DNA of 63,813 nt, taken from IMG/VR virus record IMGVR_UViG_3300044630_005032, positions 1 through 63,813 of that record. One strand, given 5' to 3'. Positions within the stretch are counted from its first letter, which is position 1, and the number at the start of each line of letters is the position of its first letter. This document shows, piece after piece, positions 45,203 through 54,606 of this stretch. The notes beneath the pieces were generated by a model, which saw nothing but the letters and a program-made list of their open reading frames with translations, searched no databases and was not told the origin of the DNA. Made by a program: the position numbers and the translations under genes. The DNA is from a virus.

Positions 45203-48200
45203 TGCCGGCCGCACCGGTTGATGTTCGCGCACAGGTATTCAGCAACCTGGGCCCTGTGATCAGTGGGCAGCTATCGGATGATCCGATTGCGCCGGGGGTG
45301 GGCCTCCTGCGCACGCAAGGGGAGGTGGTGATCAGCGGCCTAATCCAGCCTGCTCGGGGGACTGAGCTGCTGCTGGGGGTGCGCTCACCCGGGGGGAAGC
45401 TCACGCGGTTCCCCAGGCGCCTCCGGGTGATCAAAGCTGATAGCGACCCGATCAACAATGAAACAACCTTGACGGTCGGGTGCCTGCTGGCCCTGAAGTG
45501 GGATCTGGTGCAACCGGAGATTTACTACGCCACCGACTACCCAGCCTGGACACCGGTTGATACGGCAGCAGGCTCGACGCCAAACATCTGCTTCTTGAGC
45601 AGCGTGGTAGCCGTTGCGCTCGACCGGTGCGGGATCACCCAGGCCACGGGCAACCCTGGGATCACGTTCGCCAAGGCGGTGGCCAGCATCGATCTATCCG
45701 GGGGCTACCTGGAGATCGCCAGCCGGATCATTGCGGAAGCGGGCTTCTACGGCTTCATCGATGCTGCCGACAAGCTACGGCTCCGCCGGGTGCTGGTTCC
45801 TGCCACTAAGGGGCCGTTCCTGACGATCAACGAATTGCTCACCATCGAGGCGATCGGCAACCCGCCGCCGCCGGAGGAGATCACGATCAGCAATGGTCAG
45901 TTGGGCTTGCCTACTGTTCAGGCTTCGCCTAACTACCTGCCGCTCCCAAGTGGAAGCGAGCCTTACACGTGGCTACGTGGCGATGACGGCTATTACGGCG
46001 GCGGCGGTACTGGGGGCGGTGTCGGTGCTGGGGGCGGTACTGGCGGTGGCGGCAACGACGGCGGCGGCGGTGGTGATGATGGTGGCGGTGACGGCGGTGG
46101 TGATGATGGTGATGACGACGAAGGTACGGGTGGAGGCCCACTTAGGGACTGGATCTTCCAGCAAACGATTAGTCCTGCCGAAACTTTTGCAGTTGAGTAC
46201 AGGTTTAGAATTGCAGGCCCGCCCGTAAGGTTTGAGACAAGATCTGATTCAGTGAGCTTTGTTTCTGTATCCGAGGTAGTTACCGAGTACGATACAATCA
46301 AATGGTTTGATAAGGACAACAAACTACAAAATCAAGATGTAATTAAGGGTACAATATCAACTACTACAACCTGCGTCGGTGCTGCTAACCCTACCCGGTG
46401 GAAGTCGAAGCTTGAAGCGGGAAGTCCGGCATTCCCAAGTGCCGTATTAACAAAAATCACTCAAACTTACTATGGCTACCAACTTACAGAGGATGGCCCC
46501 ATAGAAACAATGGTAACAACGGATGAATACGAACCACGCATTGCCTTTGCCGGTGGCTTGTCGATTGAAAATTACAAAAACATTGACCTTGGAACCGGCA
46601 ACATCCTGCTTCGCAGAACAATAGTAGAAAAGGAAGGGAATGTAGCTGCTGGACTAACAAAGCAAGCCACGGTCATTTATGAAGCCTGGGGGGCTACTGC
46701 GGCCGGGAAGACGGTTGCGGCCTCGATTATGGCTGGCCTAAAAAGAGCAGAGGAGGCCGACCGGATCAGCGGAACCTACACCCTCGTTGATCGCATGAGC
46801 GCTCTGGTCTGTCGCGGGGTTGAGAAGACAATCAACATCGGGCGTGGTACGGCCCCGGCCCAGCCGAACAAACTAGACCAGGAGAATGAAAGGCTGCAAG
46901 GTGCTCAGGAAAGGCTGAGCACCAACGGTAGCTGGAATCAGTCTGGCCCATTAGGCAAGCCCTATGAAAGCCAGTATGTAGATATGTCGTTTGGCTCCGC
47001 TGGAACGAATAGCACAGATAAATATGATATGCAGTTTGCCCCTGATAGCTACCTGCGACCCGCTACGGATGCTGGCGACAATAACACGGGGTTAAAGTAT
47101 GTCTACGTTTCTAGCGCAACTGCCGCCTACGAATACGGCAGGGCGATCCACTACATCCTGTCAGGGATGGCCAATGGCAAGAGCATCACCACCGAGCTGC
47201 GCAACATCCCCAGCGAACCCATGGGCACCCTCTACCTGGAGGCGGCCGGCACCGTGGGCAGGTTTCGCGCCAACGGCACCACCTTCGCCTGGGACGCTCA
47301 GGGGCTGGTCGTGGGTTGTGATGCCATGCTCGACGGCGGGGCGGGCTTGGTGACCGGTGCTAGTGGTGATGACTGGTTCCCGATGATGGTTGCCGCAACC
47401 AACCTGCCGACCGTTACCGCCACGGTCAACAGCACCCCAGCCCTGGCGAACACGATCACAGCGCCGGGTGGGTTTGACCCGATGGCACCGGGGAACGTCT
47501 GGGCCAGCTTTGGGACAACTGGTGTCGAGGGGGATGTGTACGCGGCTGATCTGACCAGGGCCAGTGTGGTGGGGGCTGTGGCGGAGAATGTGCAGCGGGA
47601 AAGCGTGAGCCGCTCGCTCACCTGGGTCTTGGAGGCTCCTTATAGCTTGACTGCAACAACCGAAAGCCTTGTCAGCGTAACGGTGAACTACGGGACCGCC
47701 TCGGTTGTGAATGAGATGTTTGCAGGCAGCGGGTCTGGCGTTATCGCAGACCTGTCAGCCGAGATCACCCCAGAGCGGTTGTATGCAGGCAGCGGGTCTG
47801 GAGTTATCGCAGATCTCTCGGGTGAAGTATTCATAGAGCGGTTGCTTGCAGGCAGTGGGTCTGGAGTTATTGCGGACCTGTCGACTGAAACCCTTGCATT
47901 GTTTGCAGGCAGCGGGTCTGGGGTTATTGAGGGAGACAATGGAGCCGATCCCTACTTCTCATCCGTGATTCTGCTTTGCGGGTTTAACGGATCCAACGAG
48001 TCTACGACTATTGTTGATGAAGGCCCGCTGGGACTCACGCTAACAGCATCGGGAAGTGCTCAAATTTCTACAGCGCAATCCGTATATGGTGGCAGCTCGC
48101 TAAGTATGGCGGGCACCGGAGGTGTAAGCCTGCCCAGCGATTCTAGACTAGTCTTGACCGGCGACTTTACTTTAGACGCGAGATGTTGGTTTAATGTTGC

Positions 48201-48564
48201 CAATAGAAAAGACATGATACTAGGCGGGCGCTCATTAGCTGCTAATATGCAACTTGCAAGAGAAAGCGGAACGGAGCTATCGATGTATAACGGCGCGCCT
48301 CGGGCAGCTTCCTTTGCAACTAGCGCTAATACTTGGTATGCACTGCGTTGGGCACGAAGCGGCTCAACCGTGTATTTCTTTGCAGATGGAACACTTCTCG
48401 GCACAGGGACGCTAACAGGCGACTTTGACTTCTCAGGCGGCGCTATTGGGAACTTGTTTGGCAATGACATCCTTAATGGCTTTGTTGATGAGCTTCGTCT
48501 CACGGCCGTCTGCCGATCCACCGCCAACTACACAGTTGACTCCGCACAATTCCCAAGACTATAA
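45202..48564 (+). CDS. Tail tip / receptor-binding protein with C-terminal LamG-like domain
   Basis: 1120 residues. N-terminal ~250 residues are a tail-hub-like domain (ADSDPINNETTLTVGCLLAL; YLEIASRIIAEAGFYGFIDA). Residues about 262-312 are a Gly/Asp linker. Residues about 838-911 hold four repeats of AGSGSGVIADLS. The last ~200 residues form a concanavalin/LamG-like lectin domain (VILLCGFNGSNESTTIVDEG; GFVDELRLTAVCRSTANYTV), the likely receptor binder. Confidence 0.75.
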   Translation: MPAAPVDVRAQVFSNLGPVISGQLSDDPIAPGVGLLRTQGEVVISGLIQPARGTELLLGVRSPGGKLTRFPRRLRVIKADSDPINNETTLTVGCLLALKWDLVQPEIYYATDYPAWTPVDTAAGSTPNICFLSSVVAVALDRCGITQATGNPGITFAKAVASIDLSGGYLEIASRIIAEAGFYGFIDAADKLRLRRVLVPATKGPFLTINELLTIEAIGNPPPPEEITISNGQLGLPTVQASPNYLPLPSGSEPYTWLRGDDGYYGGGGTGGGVGAGGGTGGGGNDGGGGGDDGGGDGGGDDGDDDEGTGGGPLRDWIFQQTISPAETFAVEYRFRIAGPPVRFETRSDSVSFVSVSEVVTEYDTIKWFDKDNKLQNQDVIKGTISTTTTCVGAANPTRWKSKLEAGSPAFPSAVLTKITQTYYGYQLTEDGPIETMVTTDEYEPRIAFAGGLSIENYKNIDLGTGNILLRRTIVEKEGNVAAGLTKQATVIYEAWGATAAGKTVAASIMAGLKRAEEADRISGTYTLVDRMSALVCRGVEKTINIGRGTAPAQPNKLDQENERLQGAQERLSTNGSWNQSGPLGKPYESQYVDMSFGSAGTNSTDKYDMQFAPDSYLRPATDAGDNNTGLKYVYVSSATAAYEYGRAIHYILSGMANGKSITTELRNIPSEPMGTLYLEAAGTVGRFRANGTTFAWDAQGLVVGCDAMLDGGAGLVTGASGDDWFPMMVAATNLPTVTATVNSTPALANTITAPGGFDPMAPGNVWASFGTTGVEGDVYAADLTRASVVGAVAENVQRESVSRSLTWVLEAPYSLTATTESLVSVTVNYGTASVVNEMFAGSGSGVIADLSAEITPERLYAGSGSGVIADLSGEVFIERLLAGSGSGVIADLSTETLALFAGSGSGVIEGDNGADPYFSSVILLCGFNGSNESTTIVDEGPLGLTLTASGSAQISTAQSVYGGSSLSMAGTGGVSLPSDSRLVLTGDFTLDARCWFNVANRKDMILGGRSLAANMQLARESGTELSMYNGAPRAASFATSANTWYALRWARSGSTVYFFADGTLLGTGTLTGDFDFSGGAIGNLFGNDILNGFVDELRLTAVCRSTANYTVDSAQFPRL

Positions 48565-48591
48565 AGCAGGTGCTTGAGATCCCGCTGAACC

Positions 48592-48606
48592 GGGAAAACT
48601 GAAGCA
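48592..48606 (+). promoter_or_regulatory. Late element
   Basis: GGGAAAACTGAAGCA, 14 bases before the ATG at 48621. Confidence 0.5.
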
Positions 48607-48620
48607 GATACGGAAAACCC

Positions 48621-49064
48621 ATGCCTGCCGCAATGCTCCAGACCCCCTACGAGGCCGAGCGGTTGTTTGCCGGGGACTATGCCGGCAAGAAAGCCCGCCT
48701 GTGCCTGGCAACGACCACTTCAGGATCCCCCAACCTCAGTTCAAACACGGCGGCATGGGATGCCGTAGAGCGCAGCGGCTCGGGCTATGCACGGTGCGAG
48801 TGGACAATTCCAGCAGGCAGCTTCAACACCACCACAGACCGCTTTGAGGCGGGCTCGTACACCTGCACGTTCACCGCTTCAGGCTCAGCGCTTACCTGGA
48901 ACGCTGCCTATCTGGTGATCGGCACGATCAGCGGCAGCACCGTGACATGGGGCACTGGCGTGTCGTTTGTGCTCACCGAGAGCCCCAGTATCAGCCTCGC
49001 AGCGGGATTGAGCCGCATCTACACGGTCCAGTTGTTCACCGATGGGTTCACGGTAACCGCCTGA
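48621..49064 (+). CDS. Structural protein, fibre-associated (pair member 1)
   Basis: 147 residues. KARLCLATTTSGSPNLSSNT, GYARCEWTIPAGSFNTTTDR, CTFTASGSALTWNAAYLVIG: a small beta sandwich shared with the next gene. Probably a virion decoration or fibre-attachment protein. Confidence 0.6.
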   Translation: MPAAMLQTPYEAERLFAGDYAGKKARLCLATTTSGSPNLSSNTAAWDAVERSGSGYARCEWTIPAGSFNTTTDRFEAGSYTCTFTASGSALTWNAAYLVIGTISGSTVTWGTGVSFVLTESPSISLAAGLSRIYTVQLFTDGFTVTA

Positions 49065-49066
49065 TC

Positions 49067-49080
49067 GGGAAAGCTCCTGT
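49067..49080 (+). promoter_or_regulatory. Late element
   Basis: GGGAAAGCTCCTGT, 14 bases before the ATG at 49095. Confidence 0.4.
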
Positions 49081-49094
49081 AAGCGGTTGCTGCA

Positions 49095-49493
49095 ATGGAC
49101 GTTCTAATCTCACCGGATGCGCTGGCCAAGCAGGCGCAGCTCACCTACGAAGGCAAAACCTACAAGCTGATGCTGTGCTTCCGCGATGGCGAGGTGCTGA
49201 CGCAAGCCAGCCTGATGAGCGCCTGGAATGCGGTGAAGCTGGCGAATGGTAACGGTTACACAGAGAAGACCGGCACCATCGGGACCGGCAGCTTCAATAG
49301 CGGCAATGCCCGCTACGAACTTCCGCAGTTCACGCTGTCGCTAACGGCATCAGGCAGTGGCTTCACGTTCGATGCGATCGTGCTACAGGTGGACAACCGC
49401 ACCTATCCCGATCGGGTGGTGCTACTGCCGACGCCTGAGACGCTGCAATCAGGGCAAAGCAAGAGCTTCGTGCTGTTGCTGGCCCAGGGATGA
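49095..49493 (+). CDS. Structural protein, fibre-associated (pair member 2)
   Basis: 132 residues. GKTYKLMLCFRDGEVLTQAS, GNGYTEKTGTIGTGSFNSGN, LTASGSGFTFDAIVLQVDNR parallel the layout of 48621-49064, so the two are probably paralogues. ATGA-coupled to the next gene. Confidence 0.6.
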   Translation: MDVLISPDALAKQAQLTYEGKTYKLMLCFRDGEVLTQASLMSAWNAVKLANGNGYTEKTGTIGTGSFNSGNARYELPQFTLSLTASGSGFTFDAIVLQVDNRTYPDRVVLLPTPETLQSGQSKSFVLLLAQG

Positions 49494-50338
49494 GCCTGAT
49501 CGTTGACATCAACCCGGTACCCTGGAAGATCCTGGATCTTGTAAAAGCTCGGATCCTGAAGAACCGGGCGAAGAAGGCAAAGAAGGGGCTGGACTGGTCT
49601 AAGGAAACGCTGAGGCGGGAGATGGCCTTGTCTCCGGCGCCGTTGATAAGCAGGAAAAGGGATGAACCTAGTTTTGTGCCTTCAGGAAGGTTTGTAACCT
49701 ACACTATTGAAGGTATAAGAGACTTTGATGTTGATGGCGACGGCACTGGTGCAATTACGGCTACCATTGTTGACGAATGGACAATCTACGCAGAATGGGA
49801 TGGATACGAAAAACAGGTCTGGGCAAAGCTTTATCATACCGACATTAGAGGTTCAGGGTTTGAAACTGTGCCCAGAAGCGCAATGTATATTTCAACTTTT
49901 ATAGATCCTCAGTCTGGGGACGAATCACCGCCACTTATATCTTATGTGCGTTATGGCGGATTTGCTATTATTGGGGGCCCTTTTGCAGGAAACATTGCTA
50001 TTGTTATGGCAATGACACTAGAAAACCCAATACCGTTTGACGATTTTCCAGAAACAACCACTGATAATTTCGGCAGGCTCATAAACCCTGCAATTATACC
50101 CGCATCAGGAACAGACTTACTTGCGGCCGGGCAAAATCCCTTGCATGCCTGGACACCAGGGGGGCCCAGTTCCGCGGTACTTGGCTACCCTTTTATTTAT
50201 GGAGTAACTGCAGCCAATCCCCTAGCCAACGAATACGACATCTCTAGGATTGAGCTTGCTGCAGGCTACAACAAAACTTCATCAGTAGCGCTGACAGAGG
50301 AGGCTTCTTACAGCGTCTCCATCACTGTTGACCCATGA
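49490..50338 (+). CDS. Unknown structural-region protein
   Basis: 282 residues. Basic N-terminus (KARILKNRAKKAKKGLDWSK), then a beta-rich AT-richer body (VTYTIEGIRDFDVDGDGTGA; IYAEWDGYEKQVWAKLYHTD). DVDGDGTG could be a calcium loop. No family recognised. Confidence 0.6.
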   Translation: MSLIVDINPVPWKILDLVKARILKNRAKKAKKGLDWSKETLRREMALSPAPLISRKRDEPSFVPSGRFVTYTIEGIRDFDVDGDGTGAITATIVDEWTIYAEWDGYEKQVWAKLYHTDIRGSGFETVPRSAMYISTFIDPQSGDESPPLISYVRYGGFAIIGGPFAGNIAIVMAMTLENPIPFDDFPETTTDNFGRLINPAIIPASGTDLLAAGQNPLHAWTPGGPSSAVLGYPFIYGVTAANPLANEYDISRIELAAGYNKTSSVALTEEASYSVSITVDP

Positions 50339-50469
50339 ATACCCCCCAACCCTCCTCCATCGAGACCCTCCTAGAGACGGTGCAAACCCGGCAGCTCGCC
50401 AACCGCATGGCCGCTGCCGAACGCGAGCAGGAGCGACGACAACGACCTAAGCCACAGGGCAAACGCTAA
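50335..50469 (+). CDS. Tiny basic helical peptide
   Basis: 44 residues (MNTPQPSSIETLLETVQTRQ ... PQGKR), ending in an Arg/Gln-rich helix. Coupled by ATGA to the previous gene. Confidence 0.4.
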   Translation: MNTPQPSSIETLLETVQTRQLANRMAAAEREQERRQRPKPQGKR

Positions 50470-50472
50470 GCC

Positions 50473-50484
50473 GGAAAGCTGCGC
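50473..50484 (+). promoter_or_regulatory. Late element before the scaffold gene
   Basis: GGAAAGCTGCGC, 34 bases before the ATG at 50518. Confidence 0.4.
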
Positions 50485-50498
50485 TGTAGTTGCTCGCG

Positions 50499-50509
50499 GG
50501 CGTGATGCC
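50499..50509 (+). repeat. GGCGTGATGCC motif, copy 1
   Basis: Eleven-base motif in the leader of the scaffold gene; three more exact copies precede the capsid gene. Confidence 0.7.
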
Positions 50510-50517
50510 CCGACCAA

Positions 50518-51336
50518 ATGAACAAGCGATGGTTTGAACAGTTCATCCTCCAGAGCCCCGAGGGTGGCAGCGAGGGTGGCGGCGGTGCTGGTGCAGGTGG
50601 TGGTGCAGTTGCTGGAGCCGGTGCAAGCCAGGGCGCTACCGACCCTGCTGCCGGCGCTGGTGATGGCGAGGGGACCGGTGATGACGACCTATCCCGCGTC
50701 AAGCACACCCTTGACCGTGAGCGTGAAATCAACCGTGCAAATCAGCGCCGCATGGGTGCCCTGGAGGCCCAGTTACGGGAGCTGAGCAACACCAACCCTG
50801 AAGCGGTACGGGCGGCGGAAGCTAAGGCCCAGCAGGAGCAGGCGCGACGCGAGCTGATCGAGCAGCAGGCGGCCCTGGAGCGCCAGCAGATCGAGGCCAA
50901 ATACTCGCAGCAACTGGAAGCATCCACCACTGCCCTTCAGGCCGAGCGGGAAGCCCGCCAGCGCGAGCTGGTTCGGCAGCTAGCCGAGAAGGCCTTCATC
51001 GGCGCCAAGGGATCCACCGAGGTATCCGAAATCGACGGCAGCACCCCCTTCGATTCGGTCTGGAGCCGCTTTGGCCCTCAGTTCCGCAATGAAGACGGCG
51101 CACTTGTGGTCGTTGATGCCAACGGCAGCCCAGAGATCGACCCGGAAACCGGCAAGCGCTTTGAGCCCGTCAAGTGGCTCCGGCGGCTGCAATCCGATCC
51201 CGTGTGGGGGCGCAACTTCGAGCCCGCCATGGGAACCGGCAGCGGGGCGCGTAGCAGCCGTGATGGTCGCGTTTCCAGTGGCACTGACCTTCTAACTATG
51301 CCCTCTGGCCAGGCGATTTCCACGGTCTTTGGCTGA
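50518..51336 (+). CDS. Scaffolding protein
   Basis: 272 residues. Gly/Ala-rich start, then a long coiled coil (SRVKHTLDREREINRANQRR; ELIEQQAALERQQIEAKYSQ; AEREARQRELVRQLAEKAFI) and a small C-terminal domain. Classic scaffolding layout, directly before the capsid gene. No protease motif seen. Confidence 0.75.
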   Translation: MNKRWFEQFILQSPEGGSEGGGGAGAGGGAVAGAGASQGATDPAAGAGDGEGTGDDDLSRVKHTLDREREINRANQRRMGALEAQLRELSNTNPEAVRAAEAKAQQEQARRELIEQQAALERQQIEAKYSQQLEASTTALQAEREARQRELVRQLAEKAFIGAKGSTEVSEIDGSTPFDSVWSRFGPQFRNEDGALVVVDANGSPEIDPETGKRFEPVKWLRRLQSDPVWGRNFEPAMGTGSGARSSRDGRVSSGTDLLTMPSGQAISTVFG

Positions 51337-51382
51337 ACGGCTTAGGGATCGGGGAAACATCGGACAACAGGGATCGACCGAT

Positions 51383-51456
51383 GGCGTGATGCCTAGGTCG
51401 ATTCCAAATCAATCAGCTCGGCGTGATGCCTTGCGGTGTTCTTTCGGCGTGATGCC
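51383..51456 (+). repeat. GGCGTGATGCC motif, copies 2-4
   Basis: Exact copies at 51383-51393, 51420-51430 and 51446-51456, in the 152-base leader between scaffold and capsid genes. The leader otherwise holds a weak late element (GGGGAAACAT near 51353). Confidence 0.75.
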
Positions 51457-51488
51457 ACCCCCCTTGACCTTCACCTGGATTTCCCCCA

Positions 51489-52403
51489 ATGGGACTTACG
51501 ATTTTGGAGGCCGCCAAAACTGATACCAATCAGAAGCGGGTGGCCATTGTTCGCGGTCTTGCTGAAAGCGAGATGATCAGCCTTGTGCCCTTCGCCAATG
51601 TGATGGGTGGCTTGGACTACGGCACCGAGGAAGAGCTGCCAGGCGTTGGTTTTCGTGCCCTAAACGAAACCTACGACCCCAGCTATGGTGTCATCAATCC
51701 GCAGTATGAACGGCTGAACTACTTCGGTGGAGACATCGATGTGGACATTCAGATCCTCAAGAATAAAGGGCGTCAGGCGAGGGCTGATCAGATCACAATG
51801 AAAGTGCGCTCAATGCGCCTTACATTTGAAGATGTCATGATCAACGGCGACGCAGCGGTCGACCCTCGCGCTTTTGATGGCCTCAGGAAGCGTCTTCCTA
51901 CCGACTGCTCACAAGCGGTCAACATCAACGGAGCCCTTTCGCTCACTGGACTTGATGAGCTGATTGATGCCGTAGATGGTGACAACAAGATCCTGCACAT
52001 GAACAAAACGATGCGTCGGCGCCTTACGGCTGCCAGTCGCAACACTGCCATCGGCGGGTTCATTACTTACGAGCAGGATGCCTTTGGTCGTAGGGTTACT
52101 TACTACAACGATGCTCGCATTGTAGTAACAGACACCAACGCCCAGAACGTGCAGATCCAGGGCTTCACGGAAGATACCAACCGCACCAGTATTTACTGCG
52201 TGTCCTATGGCGATATGGAGGTCACCGGCATCCAAGGCCCTGATTCTGCTGGTGGCTACGGAATCGACATCAAGGAGTTCGGGGAAGTCTCTGATGCTCC
52301 TGTTGATCGGACCCGGATTGACTGGTCAATCGGCCTGGCAATCAAGAACGGCCGATCTGCCGCCCGCGCCTACGGCATCACCAATGCTGCGGTAACCGCC
52401 TGA
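51489..52403 (+). CDS. Major capsid protein
   Basis: 304 residues. ELPGVGFRALNETYDPSYGV, LNYFGGDIDVDIQILKN, QITMKVRSMRLTFEDVMING and SIYCVSYGDMEVTGIQGP match HK97-fold capsids of the LPGVGFR...GGD(V/I)DVD group. Placed after the tail genes rather than after portal. Confidence 0.88.
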   Translation: MGLTILEAAKTDTNQKRVAIVRGLAESEMISLVPFANVMGGLDYGTEEELPGVGFRALNETYDPSYGVINPQYERLNYFGGDIDVDIQILKNKGRQARADQITMKVRSMRLTFEDVMINGDAAVDPRAFDGLRKRLPTDCSQAVNINGALSLTGLDELIDAVDGDNKILHMNKTMRRRLTAASRNTAIGGFITYEQDAFGRRVTYYNDARIVVTDTNAQNVQIQGFTEDTNRTSIYCVSYGDMEVTGIQGPDSAGGYGIDIKEFGEVSDAPVDRTRIDWSIGLAIKNGRSAARAYGITNAAVTA

Positions 52404-52441
52404 TCATCGCTACACCTATCCACTTTCCAAGGTACTGATTC

Positions 52442-52912
52442 ATGGCTCGTTCTACTGGTCTTGCCCGCCGGCAGGGCTATCAACTGGATGCTGAGACCAT
52501 CCTGCTCGGTCTGGTCAAGGCGGGGGCCCGTGGCCGCGCTGCTGAGACCCGCACTGGCGCCGCTCGTCTGCTCAGCACCAATCTGGCCGCCCAGAACATG
52601 GTGAAGATCGAAGGCTTTGGCCAATCCAGCACTTCGGCTGGCGGCTACCTGGTGCAAGCTGCCCACGTTGCTGAAGGTGCTGCGATTGGCACCGCCTCGG
52701 CCTACGCCACCATCGGCGTGATCAGCTTTACCGCTGGTCGGATCAACAAGGTCGCCCTTTCTGGTGAGCAGATCCGAGAAGCGGTAAAGGCTGCCGGTTC
52801 GCTGACCGGTGACATCCGGGTGGTGGCAGTTCGGCTGACTGCAGGAACCGGAGCCAATGGTGCTGCGGTTCCTGCGGGCACGAACACCGTGGCGATCTGC
52901 CCAGCGGAGTGA
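52442..52912 (+). CDS. Unknown capsid-module protein
   Basis: 156 residues. Ala/Gly-rich; GLARRQGYQLDAETILLGLV, GYLVQAAHVAEGAAIGTASA, VVAVRLTAGTGANGAAVPAG. Possibly a decoration or head-completion protein. Function inferred from position only. Confidence 0.55.
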   Translation: MARSTGLARRQGYQLDAETILLGLVKAGARGRAAETRTGAARLLSTNLAAQNMVKIEGFGQSSTSAGGYLVQAAHVAEGAAIGTASAYATIGVISFTAGRINKVALSGEQIREAVKAAGSLTGDIRVVAVRLTAGTGANGAAVPAGTNTVAICPAE

Positions 52913-52938
52913 GCCGAAAGCGGCTTGTGATGACCTGG

Positions 52939-52962
52939 GGGCCCTTTGGGGCCCTTTCCACT
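52939..52962 (+). terminator. Possible terminator hairpin
   Basis: GGGCCC-TTTG-GGGCCC followed by TTTCC, with a GGGGCCCTTT direct repeat. Weak T-run. Confidence 0.3.
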
Positions 52963-52973
52963 ATGGAGGCCCC

Positions 52974-53222
52974 ATGAACATTTCGGTAGGCGTTGGCGTT
53001 GACCTGGAGCAGCTGCAGCAGGCCGTCAACGAGCCAGGTGAACCCCAGCAATCAGCGGCTGAGCCCGAGCACCAGGAGCCCGTTCAGGAGGCTGCTGAGC
53101 AGGCCACCGAAGAAGCGGTGGCGTGCCCCACCCCAAAGCGCAAGAGAGCGCGGGTGACAGGCGGGCGGTTTGCGGCTGACGACCCGTCCACCGCTGCAAA
53201 TGAGGCGTGGTCGGAAAGCTGA
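52974..53222 (+). CDS. Small acidic/basic unknown protein
   Basis: 82 residues from the ATG at 52974 with GGAGG nine bases upstream. Glu/Gln/Ala-rich middle (EHQEPVQEAAEQATEEAVAC) and a basic PKRKRARVTGGRFAA segment. Function unknown. Confidence 0.55.
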   Translation: MNISVGVGVDLEQLQQAVNEPGEPQQSAAEPEHQEPVQEAAEQATEEAVACPTPKRKRARVTGGRFAADDPSTAANEAWSES

Positions 53223-53226
53223 GGCA
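53212..53226 (+). promoter_or_regulatory. Late element
   Basis: CGGAAAGCTGAGGCA overlapping the previous stop, 44 bases before the ATG at 53271, which also has AGGAG upstream. Confidence 0.5.
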
Positions 53227-53270
53227 GTGATCAAGCGGTCTGCCGCTAAACACCACCCCAGGAGACTTGC

Positions 53271-53672
53271 ATGGCCTTTCAGTTTTCAGTAGGAGCACGG
53301 AACGCCGCCCTTGATGCAATCGAGACGGCAGCGGGTACGGCGCCCACGCTGACCATTCGCACTGGCTCTGTGCCGGCCAACTGCGCGACCGCTAGAACCG
53401 GCACGGTGCTTGCAACGCTGACGCTTCCATCCGATTGGCTAGCGGCGGCATCAAACGGATCAAAAACCCTCGCCGGCACCTGGCAAGACCTATCAGCAGA
53501 CGCTGCCGGCACAGCGGCTCATTTCAGTATTGATCAAGGAGCCACTTGTCATATTCAGGGCACGGTGACTGCAACCGGCGGCGGCGGCGACATGACACTT
53601 GACAACACCTCGATCGCCACGGGTCAGCAAGTGAACATCACGGCCTTCACCCTGACCGCTGGAGGTGCCTGA
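53271..53672 (+). CDS. Virion structural protein
   Basis: 133 residues. ALDAIETAAGTAPTLTIRTG, ATLTLPSDWLAAASNGSKTL, CHIQGTVTATGGGGDMTLDN, VNITAFTLTAGG: a beta-sandwich pattern recurrent in phage structural operons. Probably decoration or fibre-related. Confidence 0.7.
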   Translation: MAFQFSVGARNAALDAIETAAGTAPTLTIRTGSVPANCATARTGTVLATLTLPSDWLAAASNGSKTLAGTWQDLSADAAGTAAHFSIDQGATCHIQGTVTATGGGGDMTLDNTSIATGQQVNITAFTLTAGGA

Positions 53673-53710
53673 TGGCGGTTCCTTGGCCGCGCCACTTATG
53701 GGGGTAAGAA

Positions 53711-54175
53711 ATGGCAACCCGAGAACAGAAAATCGCAGCGAAGGTGGCAGAGGCGCAGTTTGCCGGGATCGCAGAAGCGGATGTTGCCGCCGCGCTCAAT
53801 GCACCAGATAGCAACCTACCAACCAAACGGAGTGATGTGGCCACTTATGACGCCAGGGAAGTTCTGCTTTCTACGGGTGAATGGGGAGCAGTAGTTCTCG
53901 CTGCCGAGAATGCTGCAGTTCCTGAACAGGTGCGCGGTGCGTGCATTGTTCTGCGTGACGCAATTATCCAAACCTCGACAATCAGGATCAGTATGCCAAC
54001 GATATACAGCGCAACGGCCAACCTGCTTGGCGTTCTAGTTTCTGCCGGAATTTTGACAAATGCAACCCGCAATGCACTGATGGCACTCGCAGACGTAGCC
54101 CAATCCTGGGCGGAAATGGAAGGGGTGGGTGTTGTCACGATCCGTGACATTGGAATCGCAAGGGGGAGCATCTGA
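53711..54175 (+). CDS. Unknown structural-operon protein
   Basis: 154 residues, helical (REQKIAAKVAEAQFAGIAEA; NALMALADVAQSWAEMEGVG). One-base overlap with the next gene. No domain recognised. Confidence 0.6.
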   Translation: MATREQKIAAKVAEAQFAGIAEADVAAALNAPDSNLPTKRSDVATYDAREVLLSTGEWGAVVLAAENAAVPEQVRGACIVLRDAIIQTSTIRISMPTIYSATANLLGVLVSAGILTNATRNALMALADVAQSWAEMEGVGVVTIRDIGIARGSI

Positions 54176-54606
54176 TGGCCGTCGCAAAATGGGCAGCGCC
54201 CGCTACTCGCGGGTCTAACATTGCCGGAAACGCGATCAATTCCCTAGCGAATGGATCGGAGACAACTTCTGGTAACGCAATCGCTTACGACAACGGCACC
54301 AGTAGGGATCTTTATGCAGCGGTTACCATCAAGCTAGCTTCTTTTACACCGACTGCGGGCGGGTCCGTCACGCTGCGCGTTTATAGCGGTGACGGCACAG
54401 ATGTTCCAGACATCGGCGGAGGCCCTTTTGACAGCTATGTGGCAGCACTAACAGTGACCACAGGTGCCAAGGTCGCAGTGTTCCCAATGGTGCGGCTATA
54501 TCCTTTTTCAAACATGCGATTCACGGTCGTAAACAACGCAGGCGTCTCAACGGCATCAAGCGGACACGAACTTTACATCCGCCCGTTCAACGAGGATGTC
54601 AGCTAA
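54175..54606 (+). CDS. Beta-rich structural protein
   Basis: 143 residues. DLYAAVTIKLASFTPTAGGS, VTLRVYSGDGTDVPDIGG, MRFTVVNNAGVSTASSGHEL: a likely small beta-sandwich virion protein. One-base overlaps on both sides. Confidence 0.6.
   Translation: MAVAKWAAPATRGSNIAGNAINSLANGSETTSGNAIAYDNGTSRDLYAAVTIKLASFTPTAGGSVTLRVYSGDGTDVPDIGGGPFDSYVAALTVTTGAKVAVFPMVRLYPFSNMRFTVVNNAGVSTASSGHELYIRPFNEDVS

Noticed and set aside
51329-51523. 64-residue frame in the capsid leader
   Set aside because: Runs through the GGCGTGATGCC repeats and overlaps the capsid start out of frame.
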